Shown one piece after another: positions 1 through 9,137 of a stretch of 64,000 bases of DNA. A program made the position numbers and the translations under genes. The notes below the pieces were generated by a model that did no database searches, was not told the origin of the DNA, and saw only the letters and a program-made list of their open reading frames with translations. Positions within the stretch are counted from its first letter, which is position 1, and each line of letters starts with the position of its first letter. The stretch lies in the NCBI RefSeq assembly GCF_009746715.1, contig NZ_VRKW01000004.1, positions 248,001 to 312,000 of the forward strand, given 5' to 3'. Source of the DNA: Ketobacter sp. MCCC 1A13808. GTDB taxonomy: Bacteria; Pseudomonadota; Gammaproteobacteria; Pseudomonadales; Ketobacteraceae.

Positions 1-1620
1 CAAGGCATGAACGAAATCAGCATAGCGGTAGCCCGATCCCAGCTGGAGGATTTGTTCGGCGTGTCAGGAATTGCCAGCAGCAAGATCATCAATCTGGCCG
101 ACCCTGATGCCATCGCGAACGCCGGGGAGCAACAATTGAAGCACACTCTGCTATCAAGCGCGTTGATTGGCATGGGCAACGAAACCGCGTTTCCGCAACT
201 GCTGAATGCACTCGTCTATCAGCTGCAAAGCCAGGGTGGCCAGATGATCACTCACAGTGCCGATGGCAACGGTATTTCATTGGCAGACCTGATTGATGAG
301 GCTATGAAAACAGCCCGCATGCTTGAGCTGGACAATTTGGCCAGTTCATTTCAAATTACCAAAACAAACCTGTGGACCATGGATGCAGGCTCGCTCACGG
401 AAGCAAAGCCCTCCCCTACGGCAGCAGGAGACAAAGCGGACCTGATCAATGCCTTCATCAATGACTTGAACACCTGGCAGGGATATTTAAGCCTGTCACC
501 TGATCAAACCTCTTTTGCTAATGTGGTGTCTTCTATCGGTGTATCGACCGGAGCAGACCTCAACAACATGATGAAAGCGGTGGCCCTCGCCGGGCAATAT
601 GGACCGGTCGTTGCTCTGCCTGACGCAGCATTGAGTACCGCTTGCAATAGCCTGGGTAACGCTTTGACCAGAATGACCTGTCACCTGTTAATTTCCGGGA
701 AATCACTGCAAGATATTTGTGAAGGCTCACTGAATTTAGTGATATTCAACCGCTCCTTGTGCGATGTCCTTAATGATCTGACGCTACCTTTAGGCAATGG
801 ACTGAAAGGGAACTTTGCCCTTTACGATGGCATTGCACGCATATACGGAACCACACTTGATGGGGTAGAAATCGATATAACGTTCACGGCGGTCAGTAAT
901 AGCGGCACGAGTTACGCTTTCAGCGTCAGCGGAACTGCGGATACCGACACCGGCGCGTTAGCAATCCAAAGTGGTGAGTTTGCACTGACGTTTGAGGGTG
1001 GCCTGGACATCAAAAACCTGAAACTGCCCGAAACTGCCCGCGGTGAAATCGAAGTAAGCTACCAGCAATTCGCAGATTCAGACAGCGGAGATTCCACCTC
1101 ATTCGCAGGCTCACTGGCAATCGACCTGGATCTAAGTGGTGTGCGCAAACTAGAGAGCGACGCCGAGCACGCCTACGCAGGGCTTGACAGCGTTGACTTA
1201 TCCTTGATTGCGGATGGAGCTTTCGAGTCCATCTACGGTGACCACTTCAATGGCAGCTTAAATTTGTCCGGCGGTTTGGATAGCGATATCCGGGTTATCT
1301 TTGAGACTGACCTGCCAGACTATTCTGATCGCGCCACAGTGTCGCTGATCAGTACTCCGGAAAAGCTGTCAAGCGGCGCTATCGAAGACATATCCATAAG
1401 CTGGAGTGGAAAACGCTACGACGTGATGTACTTTATGGCGCCAAGTTACGGTACTCGGATAAGCAACCAGGACAGCGTCATTATGGATCTTGATCTGACT
1501 GCTGAAGATGGAGAGACGGCCGGTTACATCTACCACAATGGCACCCGTTACGCACGCGTCTCCCCTCTCAACGGCAGCTTGCTGCTGGAACTCTCGGATG
1601 GCACTGAACAAGTGCTGTAG
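1..1620 (+). CDS. Hypothetical beta-rich protein, C-terminal part (5' end outside window)
   Basis: The frame is open from base 1, so the ATG at 7 may be an internal methionine and the gene probably begins upstream. About 537 residues are visible. Residues 1-260 look helical and hydrophobic-alanine rich. From about residue 265 the protein turns into Ser/Thr/Asp/Gly-rich alternating strands, as in large secreted or surface proteins. No catalytic motif or membrane segment is seen in this part, and I do not recognise the family. The gene ends just before a strong bidirectional hairpin and faces the MaoC gene. Confidence 0.6.
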   Translation, partial: QGMNEISIAVARSQLEDLFGVSGIASSKIINLADPDAIANAGEQQLKHTLLSSALIGMGNETAFPQLLNALVYQLQSQGGQMITHSADGNGISLADLIDEAMKTARMLELDNLASSFQITKTNLWTMDAGSLTEAKPSPTAAGDKADLINAFINDLNTWQGYLSLSPDQTSFANVVSSIGVSTGADLNNMMKAVALAGQYGPVVALPDAALSTACNSLGNALTRMTCHLLISGKSLQDICEGSLNLVIFNRSLCDVLNDLTLPLGNGLKGNFALYDGIARIYGTTLDGVEIDITFTAVSNSGTSYAFSVSGTADTDTGALAIQSGEFALTFEGGLDIKNLKLPETARGEIEVSYQQFADSDSGDSTSFAGSLAIDLDLSGVRKLESDAEHAYAGLDSVDLSLIADGAFESIYGDHFNGSLNLSGGLDSDIRVIFETDLPDYSDRATVSLISTPEKLSSGAIEDISISWSGKRYDVMYFMAPSYGTRISNQDSVIMDLDLTAEDGETAGYIYHNGTRYARVSPLNGSLLLELSDGTEQVL

Positions 1621-1639
1621 TTCAATAACGAGTCGCGAC

Positions 1640-1668
1640 AAAAAAAGGGAGTTTTAACTCCCTTTTTT
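1640..1668. terminator. Bidirectional rho-independent terminator
   Basis: The hairpin has arms A-run-GGGAGTT and AACTCCC-T-run around a short TTTA-type loop. It carries an A tract on one side and a T tract on the other, so it can stop transcription from both converging genes (ends at 1620 and 1689). Confidence 0.85.
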
Positions 1669-1688
1669 AATTCTGGTATCGCACTAAT

Positions 1689-2150
1689 TCAAATAAAATA
1701 CATCACCAGCCAATCAGCGATCAACGCGGGCTTATCTTCACCTTCAATTTCAACCGTGTATTCAAATGAAAACAAAAACTGCCCTGGTTTTTTTTCAACG
1801 ACTTCCTTGAGCACACCGGAGGCCCGTACTTTGGCACCGGTTTTAACAGGCGCAAGAAAACGGATTTTATCAAACCCGTAATTCATACCCATTTTCATGC
1901 CGGCAGGAACAACTAGATCGGCCATTTGTTCCTGCAGGTAGGGCAGCAATGACAGCGTTAAAAACCCGTGCGCGATAGTGCCACCAAATGGGGTTTGCTT
2001 CGCCATTTCTGGGTTAACATGAATATATTGGTGATCAAGAGTTGCGTCTGCGAAAGCGTTAATCCGGTCCTGATCTATCTGAAACCACTCGGATTTCCCC
2101 ATGGGTTGGCCCACGTACTCTTGCAGTGATGCTGAATCAACAGATTTCAT
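1689..2150 (-). CDS. MaoC-type acyl-CoA dehydratase (R-specific enoyl-CoA hydratase family)
   Basis: Single hot-dog-fold hydratase of 153 residues. MaoC domain proteins add water to enoyl-CoA in beta-oxidation or feed (R)-3-hydroxyacyl-CoA to polyhydroxyalkanoate synthesis. The hydratase-2 pattern is clear: FADATLDHQYIHVNPE near residue 33, then the PFGGTIAHGFLTLSL segment holding the catalytic Asp/His region. I chose the ATG at 2150 because AGGAAA lies 6 nt upstream. A longer frame with ATG at 2198 would overlap the upstream small gene and adds an unrelated N-terminus. Substrate chain length cannot be read from the sequence. Confidence 0.88.
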   Translation of the reverse strand: MKSVDSASLQEYVGQPMGKSEWFQIDQDRINAFADATLDHQYIHVNPEMAKQTPFGGTIAHGFLTLSLLPYLQEQMADLVVPAGMKMGMNYGFDKIRFLAPVKTGAKVRASGVLKEVVEKKPGQFLFSFEYTVEIEGEDKPALIADWLVMYFI

Positions 2151-2190
2151 TCTATTTCCTTGGTCAAAAAGTTTAAAAAGGTTTAAATCG

Positions 2191-2442
2191 TTAGCCATTA
2201 TTAAATAGCTTTTCCAGTTGGCTCTCGACAAGTGCCCAGGGGATCAACATCGGCTTTTTGGTCACCGTCAGCGTACACATTGTCCCCTCTACCTTGTATT
2301 CAACGTGAAAGCCTTTGCCTTTAGCGAAGCCGGTCGCAGAATCACCCTGAAACTCGACATCATGCTTTTGTGCCATCTTATAAAGCTTTTGCACAATTAC
2401 ATCAGGATCTTCTTTTAATTCTCCTGTTACAGACCTTGTCAT
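2191..2442 (-). CDS. Small conserved protein, possibly polyhydroxyalkanoate-system-like
   Basis: 83 residues with a good ribosome site (GGAG, 5 nt before ATG 2442). It is soluble: an N-terminal helix (DVIVQKLYKMAQKH), then beta strands (GKGFHVEYKVEG, TLTVTKKP), then a C-terminal helix (ALVESQLEKLF). This order resembles small polyhydroxyalkanoic-acid-system proteins (PF09650-like), but the likeness is weak. It sits 40 bp upstream of the MaoC hydratase on the same strand, so the two are probably co-transcribed. That context is the main reason for suggesting an acyl-CoA/PHA link. Confidence 0.6.
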   Translation of the reverse strand: MTRSVTGELKEDPDVIVQKLYKMAQKHDVEFQGDSATGFAKGKGFHVEYKVEGTMCTLTVTKKPMLIPWALVESQLEKLFNNG

Positions 2443-2525
2443 AGATACTCCGCAATTCGATTTAACACTAGGTTATCAATGTGCCCAGTTTATCACGATT
2501 CAAAAGTGGACGGCATCGCCGTAGA

Positions 2526-3356
2526 TCAACGTGGTGCCAGACCGGGTTTGACATTGGCTTCACCACCAGCGCCCGCGCCCGCCACCTCCACATTCAGATC
2601 CAATAGCCTAATAACATTGAGCGAAGTCTGCCGTGCCAACTCTTGCGGTGCCAGATCCAGTCGAGCAGCCAGAATCTCTGTTATTTTAAATAAATTCACG
2701 GGTGTGTTCATCTGGTGGCGGGCAAAGGATGGAGATATATCCGGTGAATCCGTTTCCAGCGCAATCGACTCCCGTGGCAGGGATCGCAACAGACGGTGCA
2801 ATTTTATTGCTCGATCATAGCTGGCAGCACCGCCAAACCCGATCAAGAAACCGCTGTCTACTAACCGTTGCGCCTGTTGCAGACTACCTGAAAAGGCATG
2901 CATTATGCCGCCGTACTGAAAATGTAGCTCCCTAACGGCTTTAAAAATCAGATCCTGCGTCTTCCTGGAATGCACAATTACCGGTAACCGCTGGTTTTTT
3001 GCAATGGCCAGCTGTGCCTTGAAGATCGCCATCTGTTGCTCGGTATCGGTGCTGCCGTCGAAGGCGTCCAGCCCTATTTCACCCACAGCTATGGCTCCGC
3101 AATCAAGGTATTCAGGCAAAACGTCCAAGTGGCTGAGTTCGTGCTGTTGCATAAAATAGGGATGTAGGCCGAAGGCGGGCTTAATAAAACTCTGATCACG
3201 GGCCAGCGATCTTAATTTCAGCCAACTTTGGTGGCTAACACCGGGGACAACCCATGCCAGCATACCTCGATCGCGACACTGCTGTATCAATTGCGCCCGG
3301 TTCTGATCGAACTCGGGAAAGTCCAGGTGACAGTGACTGTCGATAAGTTGGAGCAT
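2526..3356 (-). CDS. TatD-family metal-dependent hydrolase
   Basis: 276 residues, amidohydrolase (TIM-barrel) fold, likely a 3'-5' DNase or related hydrolase in the cytoplasm. The two-metal site is visible: DSHCHLD at residues 7-13 (HxH), GEIGLD near 92 (Glu), VIVHSRK near 127, MHAFSGS near 151 (His), and ALETDSPD near 198 (Asp). It looks closer to the YjjV branch than to TatD proper. The gene is monocistronic, with about 100 bp separating it from the GMC gene. Confidence 0.9.
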   Translation of the reverse strand: MLQLIDSHCHLDFPEFDQNRAQLIQQCRDRGMLAWVVPGVSHQSWLKLRSLARDQSFIKPAFGLHPYFMQQHELSHLDVLPEYLDCGAIAVGEIGLDAFDGSTDTEQQMAIFKAQLAIAKNQRLPVIVHSRKTQDLIFKAVRELHFQYGGIMHAFSGSLQQAQRLVDSGFLIGFGGAASYDRAIKLHRLLRSLPRESIALETDSPDISPSFARHQMNTPVNLFKITEILAARLDLAPQELARQTSLNVIRLLDLNVEVAGAGAGGEANVKPGLAPR

Positions 3357-3456
3357 GATTTACGGTCCGCTTCTTAGCTAGTACCATTTTATAGGACAAC
3401 AAACAGTTGCGGAAATCAAACCTGCTATGTAGCGAATTACTCAAACAAAACTGAAT

Positions 3457-5016
3457 TTAGTTTAATCTAGTAAAATATTTCTCTTCGTTTGCCAGAATAT
3501 AATCCGCAATATAATTTGATATCGCGTACACACTTTCTTGTGGATTAACGATAATGGAAGTGGGAAAAAGGCTGGCATCCGCAACGAACAATCCATTAAC
3601 TCCATGGTGCTCGCCGTACTCATTTGTAACCGACCTACCGGGATCCGTTCCCATCCTCATCGTACCCTGGGGATGATATGACACCATCCGGATAGCAAAC
3701 GGCGTGTTCTCAATACCGTCTATTTTATTGTCAATTTCATCCTCAGACTCGACAATCCGTTTGTCCACCGTAGGTAAGAACACCCGTTTCGCCCCGGCTT
3801 TGAAATAGATTTTAGCTGCCGCCTTGAACGCCAGCTTCATAGCGGGAAAATCGTCATCCGACAGTTCATAATCTATTTGCTTTTGTCCATCCTTCAAACT
3901 CACTTGTCCCACATTATGATCGTGAATAAGACTGATGCAAGACGCATAGTTTTTAGCGTTGGACATAAACTCCAGATAGCTTTTACCTGTGCCTGGTTCC
4001 GTAGACATGCCGATTTCCATGGGCCCCGCTCCGCCGCCTTCCAAAACGAACCCCCCTTTATCCGGATGTTCAAACTCATCCATATAAACCCCCAGCATTG
4101 CACCACGCCAGGTGTAAATATCCTTCTCGAATTCCGCCACGATCATGGTTGAGGGGTGGCACGCGAAGTTCTTGCCAATACTGTCGTTTTGGGAACCTAG
4201 CTGACTACGTAAAAACAGTAACGGGGTCTGTATAGCACCCGCCGATACCACTACCAAATCGGCTTTCACCGTCATATCAGCGACTTTTTCACCGCTTTGC
4301 GGATCTGTAACCTGAGCCTTAATACCCGAGGCGCGGCCAGAGTCGGTAAGGATTTCCGTAACCAGGCAATCACTATATATTTGGGCACCATAGTGGGATG
4401 CCCACGGTAAATAGGTGACTAGCATGGATTGTTTGCGGTCAGTCTTGCACCCGGAGAGACAATGCCCGGTCAGCGCACAATCTTTGGTATTACGTTGCAA
4501 GGGCTTAACAGACCAGCCAAGGGCTTTAGCTCCCTGTTCCAATTTGCGGCTATTTTGGTTAATTTCATGGGGCTGATTAGTGTGGATACTTAAATTCCGC
4601 TCGATTTTTTCGAAATAAGGAGACAGTGTTTCTGGGGTCAGATTAGTCAAACCGTATTCTGCCCCCCATTTCTCAAGAATAAAATCGGGTACCCGGAACG
4701 TAACGCAACCGTTGACAACGGTAGAGCCACCTAAACAACGCCCCTGTAATACCAATAGATCCCCTTGTTTGGTGACCTGACCTCCGTGATCCTGATAGAG
4801 AGTCTCCAACATATCCGGAAATTTTTCGTTGAATTGGCTGGAGGGAACATAGGGTCCGGCTTCCAATAAAACAACCTGTTTCCCCGCTGCTGCCAGTTCA
4901 TAGGCCATCACCGCTCCGCCCGCGCCGGAGCCCACAATAACGACGTCGGCCTTCAGGTTCAGTTCACTGCTTTTGATATCTTTCGCTTGAATAACTTTTA
5001 GCATATTGGGCATCAT
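3457..5016 (-). CDS. GMC-family FAD-dependent oxidoreductase
   Basis: 519 residues. GMC flavoenzymes oxidise alcohols, sugars or sterols. The FAD-binding motif VVIVGSGAGGAVMAYELA is at residues 25-42, with the E of LLEAGPY binding the ribose. GRCLGGSTVVNG near 92-103 is the second GMC signature. The C-terminal HPQGTMRMG and NPQESVYAIS carry the catalytic His and Asn. No signal peptide is seen. It starts directly after the stop of the upstream Tat-exported gene (TAA then ATG), so the two are translationally coupled. It is probably the catalytic subunit of a two-part dehydrogenase. The substrate is unknown. Confidence 0.92.
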   Translation of the reverse strand: MMPNMLKVIQAKDIKSSELNLKADVVIVGSGAGGAVMAYELAAAGKQVVLLEAGPYVPSSQFNEKFPDMLETLYQDHGGQVTKQGDLLVLQGRCLGGSTVVNGCVTFRVPDFILEKWGAEYGLTNLTPETLSPYFEKIERNLSIHTNQPHEINQNSRKLEQGAKALGWSVKPLQRNTKDCALTGHCLSGCKTDRKQSMLVTYLPWASHYGAQIYSDCLVTEILTDSGRASGIKAQVTDPQSGEKVADMTVKADLVVVSAGAIQTPLLFLRSQLGSQNDSIGKNFACHPSTMIVAEFEKDIYTWRGAMLGVYMDEFEHPDKGGFVLEGGGAGPMEIGMSTEPGTGKSYLEFMSNAKNYASCISLIHDHNVGQVSLKDGQKQIDYELSDDDFPAMKLAFKAAAKIYFKAGAKRVFLPTVDKRIVESEDEIDNKIDGIENTPFAIRMVSYHPQGTMRMGTDPGRSVTNEYGEHHGVNGLFVADASLFPTSIIVNPQESVYAISNYIADYILANEEKYFTRLN

Positions 5017-5640
5017 TTATTGTGATAGGTGGGCTGATTGACGCTGCGGAAGTGGCGCTTCACCTAAGGAAGTCAGGCCCCATTTTTCAGAAACAGGACC
5101 ATCAAAGTCCAGCGGACCCCAAGTTGAATCGTCGCGCCAATAGCTACTGTAAACCAGTCGTTTTAATACCGACACAATACCCTGCTGCATCGGGTGCCCC
5201 GTTTGCCAGCTGTCAATATACTGGATCGCATCTTCGTCGGGCATTCTGGTAAAACGGGAGAAGTGCCACCCCAACACCATTCCGCCATATTCAAACAGCT
5301 TAATCGCCGCGGCCAGATCGGTACGGGTTGATTGCGGCATCGTGAGCATTAACTTATCGAGGTTGGAGAGTACAGGGACTTGATTTACCGGGGTTAAAGG
5401 CGTGCCTGCGGTCGGCAACAAAACCTGTGCTAAATGACTGAAGAAAAACATTTGCTCCCTGTCGAGCGCCTCTCCCGCAGGCAGTGCACTCACGCTATCC
5501 GGCTTTGAGCAAGCTGCAATAACGCCAAACCCGGCCAATAGCCCCATTTGTGCAGTCCGAGCCAGAAACGTCCTACGCTGCATTGAGCTAAGATCGTTCC
5601 TAATTTCACACTCTATGCTTTTGTTATTTAAACTATTCAT
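5017..5640 (-). CDS. Tat-exported small subunit, gluconate 2-dehydrogenase subunit 3-like
   Basis: 207 residues. The N-terminus has a twin-arginine leader (MQRRTFLARTA, residues 20-30) followed by a hydrophobic stretch ending in IAACS, a likely lipobox. It would therefore be a membrane-anchored periplasmic lipoprotein. The mature part is helical (FFSHLAQVLLPTAGTPLTP, ending SSYWRDDSTWGPLDFDGP) and fits the gluconate 2-dehydrogenase subunit 3 family (PF13618), which partners GMC enzymes. The GMC gene follows with no gap. By inference, it exports its GMC partner by piggy-back, since the GMC protein has no signal of its own. Confidence 0.82.
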   Translation of the reverse strand: MNSLNNKSIECEIRNDLSSMQRRTFLARTAQMGLLAGFGVIAACSKPDSVSALPAGEALDREQMFFFSHLAQVLLPTAGTPLTPVNQVPVLSNLDKLMLTMPQSTRTDLAAAIKLFEYGGMVLGWHFSRFTRMPDEDAIQYIDSWQTGHPMQQGIVSVLKRLVYSSYWRDDSTWGPLDFDGPVSEKWGLTSLGEAPLPQRQSAHLSQ

Positions 5641-5862
5641 AGAATCCTCAAAGGGCCGCCCGGTGGATTTCCAATACTATATGACCATTGAGTCTACACA
5701 GGTAGCGTGAGCGAAGGGAATGACCAAAACCAACGTAGCACATGACATTTAGCATCAAATAGCGCAGGTGGAATGGTTGAACTTTGACGAGGCAAATAAG
5801 GTGCTATTGCACAAGATGGGGGGCTAACTTTAGCGGCCGCAGACACTTCTAGAGAGCGTGAG

Positions 5863-5892
5863 CTGTCCGGGTTTGCACGACACCCCGGACAG
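5863..5892. terminator. Hairpin between GMC operon upstream region and OMP gene
   Basis: Perfect 9-bp stem (CTGTCCGGG / CCCGGACAG) with a 12-nt loop, followed on the plus side by ACCTTTTA. It lies 23 bp beyond the stop of the outer-membrane protein gene, but the T-run is on the opposite side, so termination of that gene here is only possible. Confidence 0.5.
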
Positions 5893-5914
5893 ACCTTTTA
5901 TATTTAGTGGGTGG

Positions 5915-6706
5915 CTATTGGCAGGCCGTGCCACCGACCACGTCCTGAAAATCCGGGTCACAAGCCGTTACGGCTCGTTTGCGCCCGTCACGGGCATGAA
6001 CCCCTTTGTTCGAATCACCTCTGGTTTTACCAAAACTGTATCTCATACCCAGAAACAAACCATTCAGCTCCGAATCCGCAGAAACCAATACATCCGAATA
6101 CTCCCCCATCACCAAATTGTATTCCAGGTACACTGAGGTCGTCTCAGTGGCGTGATATTCACCGCCAACGGTGAAGAACATGGACTCATCACTGATCGTC
6201 CGGGAATCTGAATTACTGTTCATCAATACACCGCTTGAAATATCGACAACATCTACCCGGTCGGTTCGCTTTGCTCTGAATTTCATAATACCGATCTTGG
6301 AATAGAGCCCGTAACTTTCACCGATGGGCCAGTCGCCGCGAAGGGCAAACGCGGGGCCTTCAAATGCGATTGTTTGCTTTCCGTTATCGAAGGTATTGGT
6401 ATTGAGGTTAACGTCTTTACTGGTGTATTTGTAATCTCCAAGGTCGAAATAGGCCAGCTCGACTGCCAGATTCCAGGGCAAACGTACGCCAAGCGCTGCT
6501 GAATAGCCGTCTGAAGTATCCTTTCCTTCGCCTACACTTGTGGGGGTTACGAAATTGCCCGCTTGAAACAACTCCTCAACATCAGAGCCCTGGATGTAGC
6601 CCAATCCGCCACTAATATACATCTGAGTTTCCGCTTGAGTGGTTAAGGAGATAGACATAAAAACTGCGCCGACCAGCGTGCCGGCTAAACCTGCTTGATA
6701 CTTCAT
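5915..6706 (-). CDS. Outer-membrane beta-barrel protein (OmpA/OmpW-like small barrel)
   Basis: 263 residues from ATG 6706, chosen for the AAGGTAG ribosome site just upstream and the signal peptide it creates (MKYQAGLAGTLVGAVFMSISL, cleavage after TQAE). The mature part shows alternating barrel strands: MYISGGLGYIQG, AALGVRLPWNLAVELAYFDLG, GLYSKIGIMKF, SVYLEYNLVMGEY, and GLFLGMRYSFGK as the likely last strand. It belongs to the PF13505 type. Unusually, about 35 polar residues with two cysteines follow the final strand, where barrels normally stop. It may be a porin or an adhesion/stress protein; the role is unknown. Confidence 0.8.
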   Translation of the reverse strand: MKYQAGLAGTLVGAVFMSISLTTQAETQMYISGGLGYIQGSDVEELFQAGNFVTPTSVGEGKDTSDGYSAALGVRLPWNLAVELAYFDLGDYKYTSKDVNLNTNTFDNGKQTIAFEGPAFALRGDWPIGESYGLYSKIGIMKFRAKRTDRVDVVDISSGVLMNSNSDSRTISDESMFFTVGGEYHATETTSVYLEYNLVMGEYSDVLVSADSELNGLFLGMRYSFGKTRGDSNKGVHARDGRKRAVTACDPDFQDVVGGTACQ

Positions 6707-6894
6707 GTTACTACCTTTCGATTGCTGTCGATTTAGAGTTATTATTTTTGAGCCAGCGATCAAGCCAGACCCCGCACCCAAAGCCACTGATAGACTTATT
6801 ATTTTTTGATGAGTGCTCGAATACGGTGAACCCACCTGGTCAACAATTGTATGCGGTACCAGCAGCAGAGTTCAATAGCTGTAATGTACAACGA

Positions 6895-6922
6895 AATAGC
6901 CCGGCGCATGGGCCGGGCTATT
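6895..6922 (-). terminator. Terminator of etfBA
   Basis: Perfect 11-bp stem (AATAGCCCGGC / GCCGGGCTATT) with a 6-nt loop, starting 28 bp past the etfA stop and followed by TTTCG on the minus strand. Confidence 0.8.
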
Positions 6923-6949
6923 ACTAAGGCTTATTGACTTACTTTGTTT

Positions 6950-7879
6950 TTAAAGTGCGCTGTCCAACTCAGGAATCGCAACAAACAAATCAGCAACCAA
7001 TCCGTAGTCAGCAACCTGGAAGATAGGTGCTTCTTCGTCTTTGTTGATGGCAACAATAATCTTACTGTCTTTCATACCCGCCAAGTGCTGAATCGCACCG
7101 GATATACCGACGGCAACGTACAGATCAGGAGCAACTATTTTACCGGTTTGGCCGACCTGCATATCATTTGGAACGAAGCCTGCATCAACCGCGGCCCGGG
7201 AAGCTCCTACTGCGGCACCTAACTTGTCAGCTACTTTATAAAGCATTTCGAAGTTATCGCCATTCTGCATACCACGGCCACCTGAAATAACCACCTTGGC
7301 AGCAGTCAACTCAGGACGATCACTTTTCGCCAGCTCTTCACCTACGAAAGAGGATAGACCTGCGTCTTTCGCAGCGCTTACCGCTTCCACAGCAGCAGAG
7401 CCACCTTCAGCGGCAGCAGCATCAAAGGACGTGCCACGAACGGTCATCACATTAATGGACTGGGACGACTCCACTGTAGCGATGGCGTTACCAGCATAAA
7501 TAGGGCGCTGGAACGTTGTCGCATTAACGACGGCCGAAATTTCAGAAATCATCTGAACGTCCAGTAAGGCCGCTACGCGAGGCAGAAAGTTTTTACCCGA
7601 GGTTGTCGCGGTTGCCAGAATGTGTGAGTACTCTTTACCCACTTCAGCGACCAGATCACCTACGTTTTCTGCCAATTGGTGTCCGTAAGCTTCGTTGTCA
7701 GCCAATAGTACTTTGCTGACGCCATCGATTTTTGCAGCTTCGTCCGCTACTGCTGCGCAACCTGAACCCGCTACCAAAACAGTTATATCACCACCGATTT
7801 CTTTAGCAGCGGTTACCGCATTGAGTGTAGCGCCCTTCAGGCTTGCGTTGTCGTGTTCTGCATAAACTAATACGCTCAT
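6950..7879 (-). CDS. etfA: Electron transfer flavoprotein alpha subunit
   Basis: 309 residues, the normal size. EtfA carries the FAD of the ETF heterodimer, which moves electrons from acyl-CoA dehydrogenases to ETF-ubiquinone oxidoreductase. The N-terminal ETF domain starts [11 protein letters not shown]. The FAD-binding C-terminal domain shows VVISGGRGM near residue 208, GRAAVDAG-type ([11 protein letters not shown]) near 230, and [20 protein letters not shown] near 240-262. The start overlaps the etfB stop by one base (TAATG), giving translational coupling. In this window its most obvious electron donor is isovaleryl-CoA dehydrogenase (19123-20292). Confidence 0.97.
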   Translation of the reverse strand: MSVLVYAEHDNASLKGATLNAVTAAKEIGGDITVLVAGSGCAAVADEAAKIDGVSKVLLADNEAYGHQLAENVGDLVAEVGKEYSHILATATTSGKNFLPRVAALLDVQMISEISAVVNATTFQRPIYAGNAIATVESSQSINVMTVRGTSFDAAAAEGGSAAVEAVSAAKDAGLSSFVGEELAKSDRPELTAAKVVISGGRGMQNGDNFEMLYKVADKLGAAVGASRAAVDAGFVPNDMQVGQTGKIVAPDLYVAVGISGAIQHLAGMKDSKIIVAINKDEEAPIFQVADYGLVADLFVAIPELDSAL

Positions 7880-8625
7880 TAGATCACCTTCGCTTCGTTT
7901 TTCAGCTTATCAACCAGTTCAGCAACGTCTGCTACTTTAACGCCGGCTTGACGCTCCGCAGGTGGCTCAACTTTAACCGTTTTAACCAATGGAGCCACGT
8001 CGACACCGTAATCACCCGGTGACTTAAATTCCAAAGGTTTCTTTTTGGCTTTCATGATATTAGGAAGAGACGCATAGCGAGGCTCGTTCAAACGCAAATC
8101 CGTCGTTACCACAGCGGGTAATTTCAAGTCTACCGTTTGCAAACCACCATCTATCTCGCGGGTGACTTTAACAGAGCCGTCAGCAACGTTCACTTCCGAA
8201 GCGAATGTACCCTGACCCATACCGGCCAGGGCAGCCAACATCTGGCCTGTCTGATTGTTGTCGTCATCTATGGCTTGTTTACCCAGAATAACCAACTCTG
8301 GCTTTTCTTCATCAACTACTGCTTTCAGTAGCTTGGCAACCCCTAAAGATTGCACGTTGGAAGCTTCAATCAAAATGCCTCGATCGGCACCCAAAGCAAG
8401 TGCAGTACGAATTTGCTCTTGAGCTTCTTTAGGACCAACAGTCACCGCTACGATCTCGGTGACAACCCCCTTCTCTTTTAAACGAACAGCTTCTTCAACA
8501 GCGATTTCGCAGAAGGGGTTCATGGCCATCTTAACGTTATTCAGGTCGACGCCGCTTTGATCAGCAGCCACGCGCACCTTAACGTTGTAGTCAACAACTC
8601 GTTTGACAGCAACCAGAACCTTCAT
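7879..8625 (-). CDS. etfB: Electron transfer flavoprotein beta subunit
   Basis: 248 residues. It binds AMP and carries the recognition loop that docks dehydrogenases. Visible motifs are [17 protein letters not shown] at the start, the ETF beta signature around [21 protein letters not shown] (near residue 123), and the loop [17 protein letters not shown] near 192-208. It is first in the etfBA unit. About 510 bp of non-coding DNA precedes it. Confidence 0.97.
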   Translation of the reverse strand: MKVLVAVKRVVDYNVKVRVAADQSGVDLNNVKMAMNPFCEIAVEEAVRLKEKGVVTEIVAVTVGPKEAQEQIRTALALGADRGILIEASNVQSLGVAKLLKAVVDEEKPELVILGKQAIDDDNNQTGQMLAALAGMGQGTFASEVNVADGSVKVTREIDGGLQTVDLKLPAVVTTDLRLNEPRYASLPNIMKAKKKPLEFKSPGDYGVDVAPLVKTVKVEPPAERQAGVKVADVAELVDKLKNEAKVI

Positions 8626-9137
8626 GGAACCCTCGGCTTTATATAATAGAAAGTGGATTTAAGGCATTTGCCAGAAAAATAACAATTTTGAACTAATGCC
8701 GTGCGGCCGTGACGGGTGAAAACACAGGATTGTTTACCCTGACCGCTCTCGTTAAAAGCGCGTCGTATCTTGCCGTTTTATGACAAACAGGTCAATAGCC
8801 AATCTGGCTGGACGAAGAGTCTTAAACGCCAATGTCAACTCCATCAGCATAATGACTTTTTTTCGGGAGAACAATAGCTTATCCGGCTTAATTTATTTCC
8901 CTGTCAGGCCATTCCCAAGCCCAGTCTAACGTTCGGAGTTGTTAAGTAAATCGTTGATTTGAAGCCATTTTCAGGATCAGGTCCGAGATTCGAATTGTTC
9001 TATGCATCGGATATGGCAGAATAACGAACCCTTTTGGGACAACAAATGTCAAAGCAATGTCAATGCAACGAACGATTGCAATAACGGCCTGTGGAATCAG
9101 GATTTATCCATAACTTTCAGATTATGAGGATTAGAAT
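8626..9137. other. Non-coding region between divergent etfB and CHI-like gene
   Basis: 512 bp without a convincing coding frame in either direction. It must hold the promoters of etfBA (minus) and of the gene at 9138 (plus). A TTGACA element is present on the minus strand near 8833-8838, but I see no well-spaced -10, so no promoter is asserted. No hairpin with a T-run and no repeated operator was found. Confidence 0.5.

Noticed and set aside
2151-2231. N-terminal extension of the MaoC gene
   Set aside because: The added residues do not belong to the domain, the extension overlaps the previous gene, and the ATG at 2150 has a better ribosome site.
5641-5862. Possible lost gene in the 220 bp before the GMC operon
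   Set aside because: Frames are short and show no motif; treated as a promoter region with nothing specific to report.
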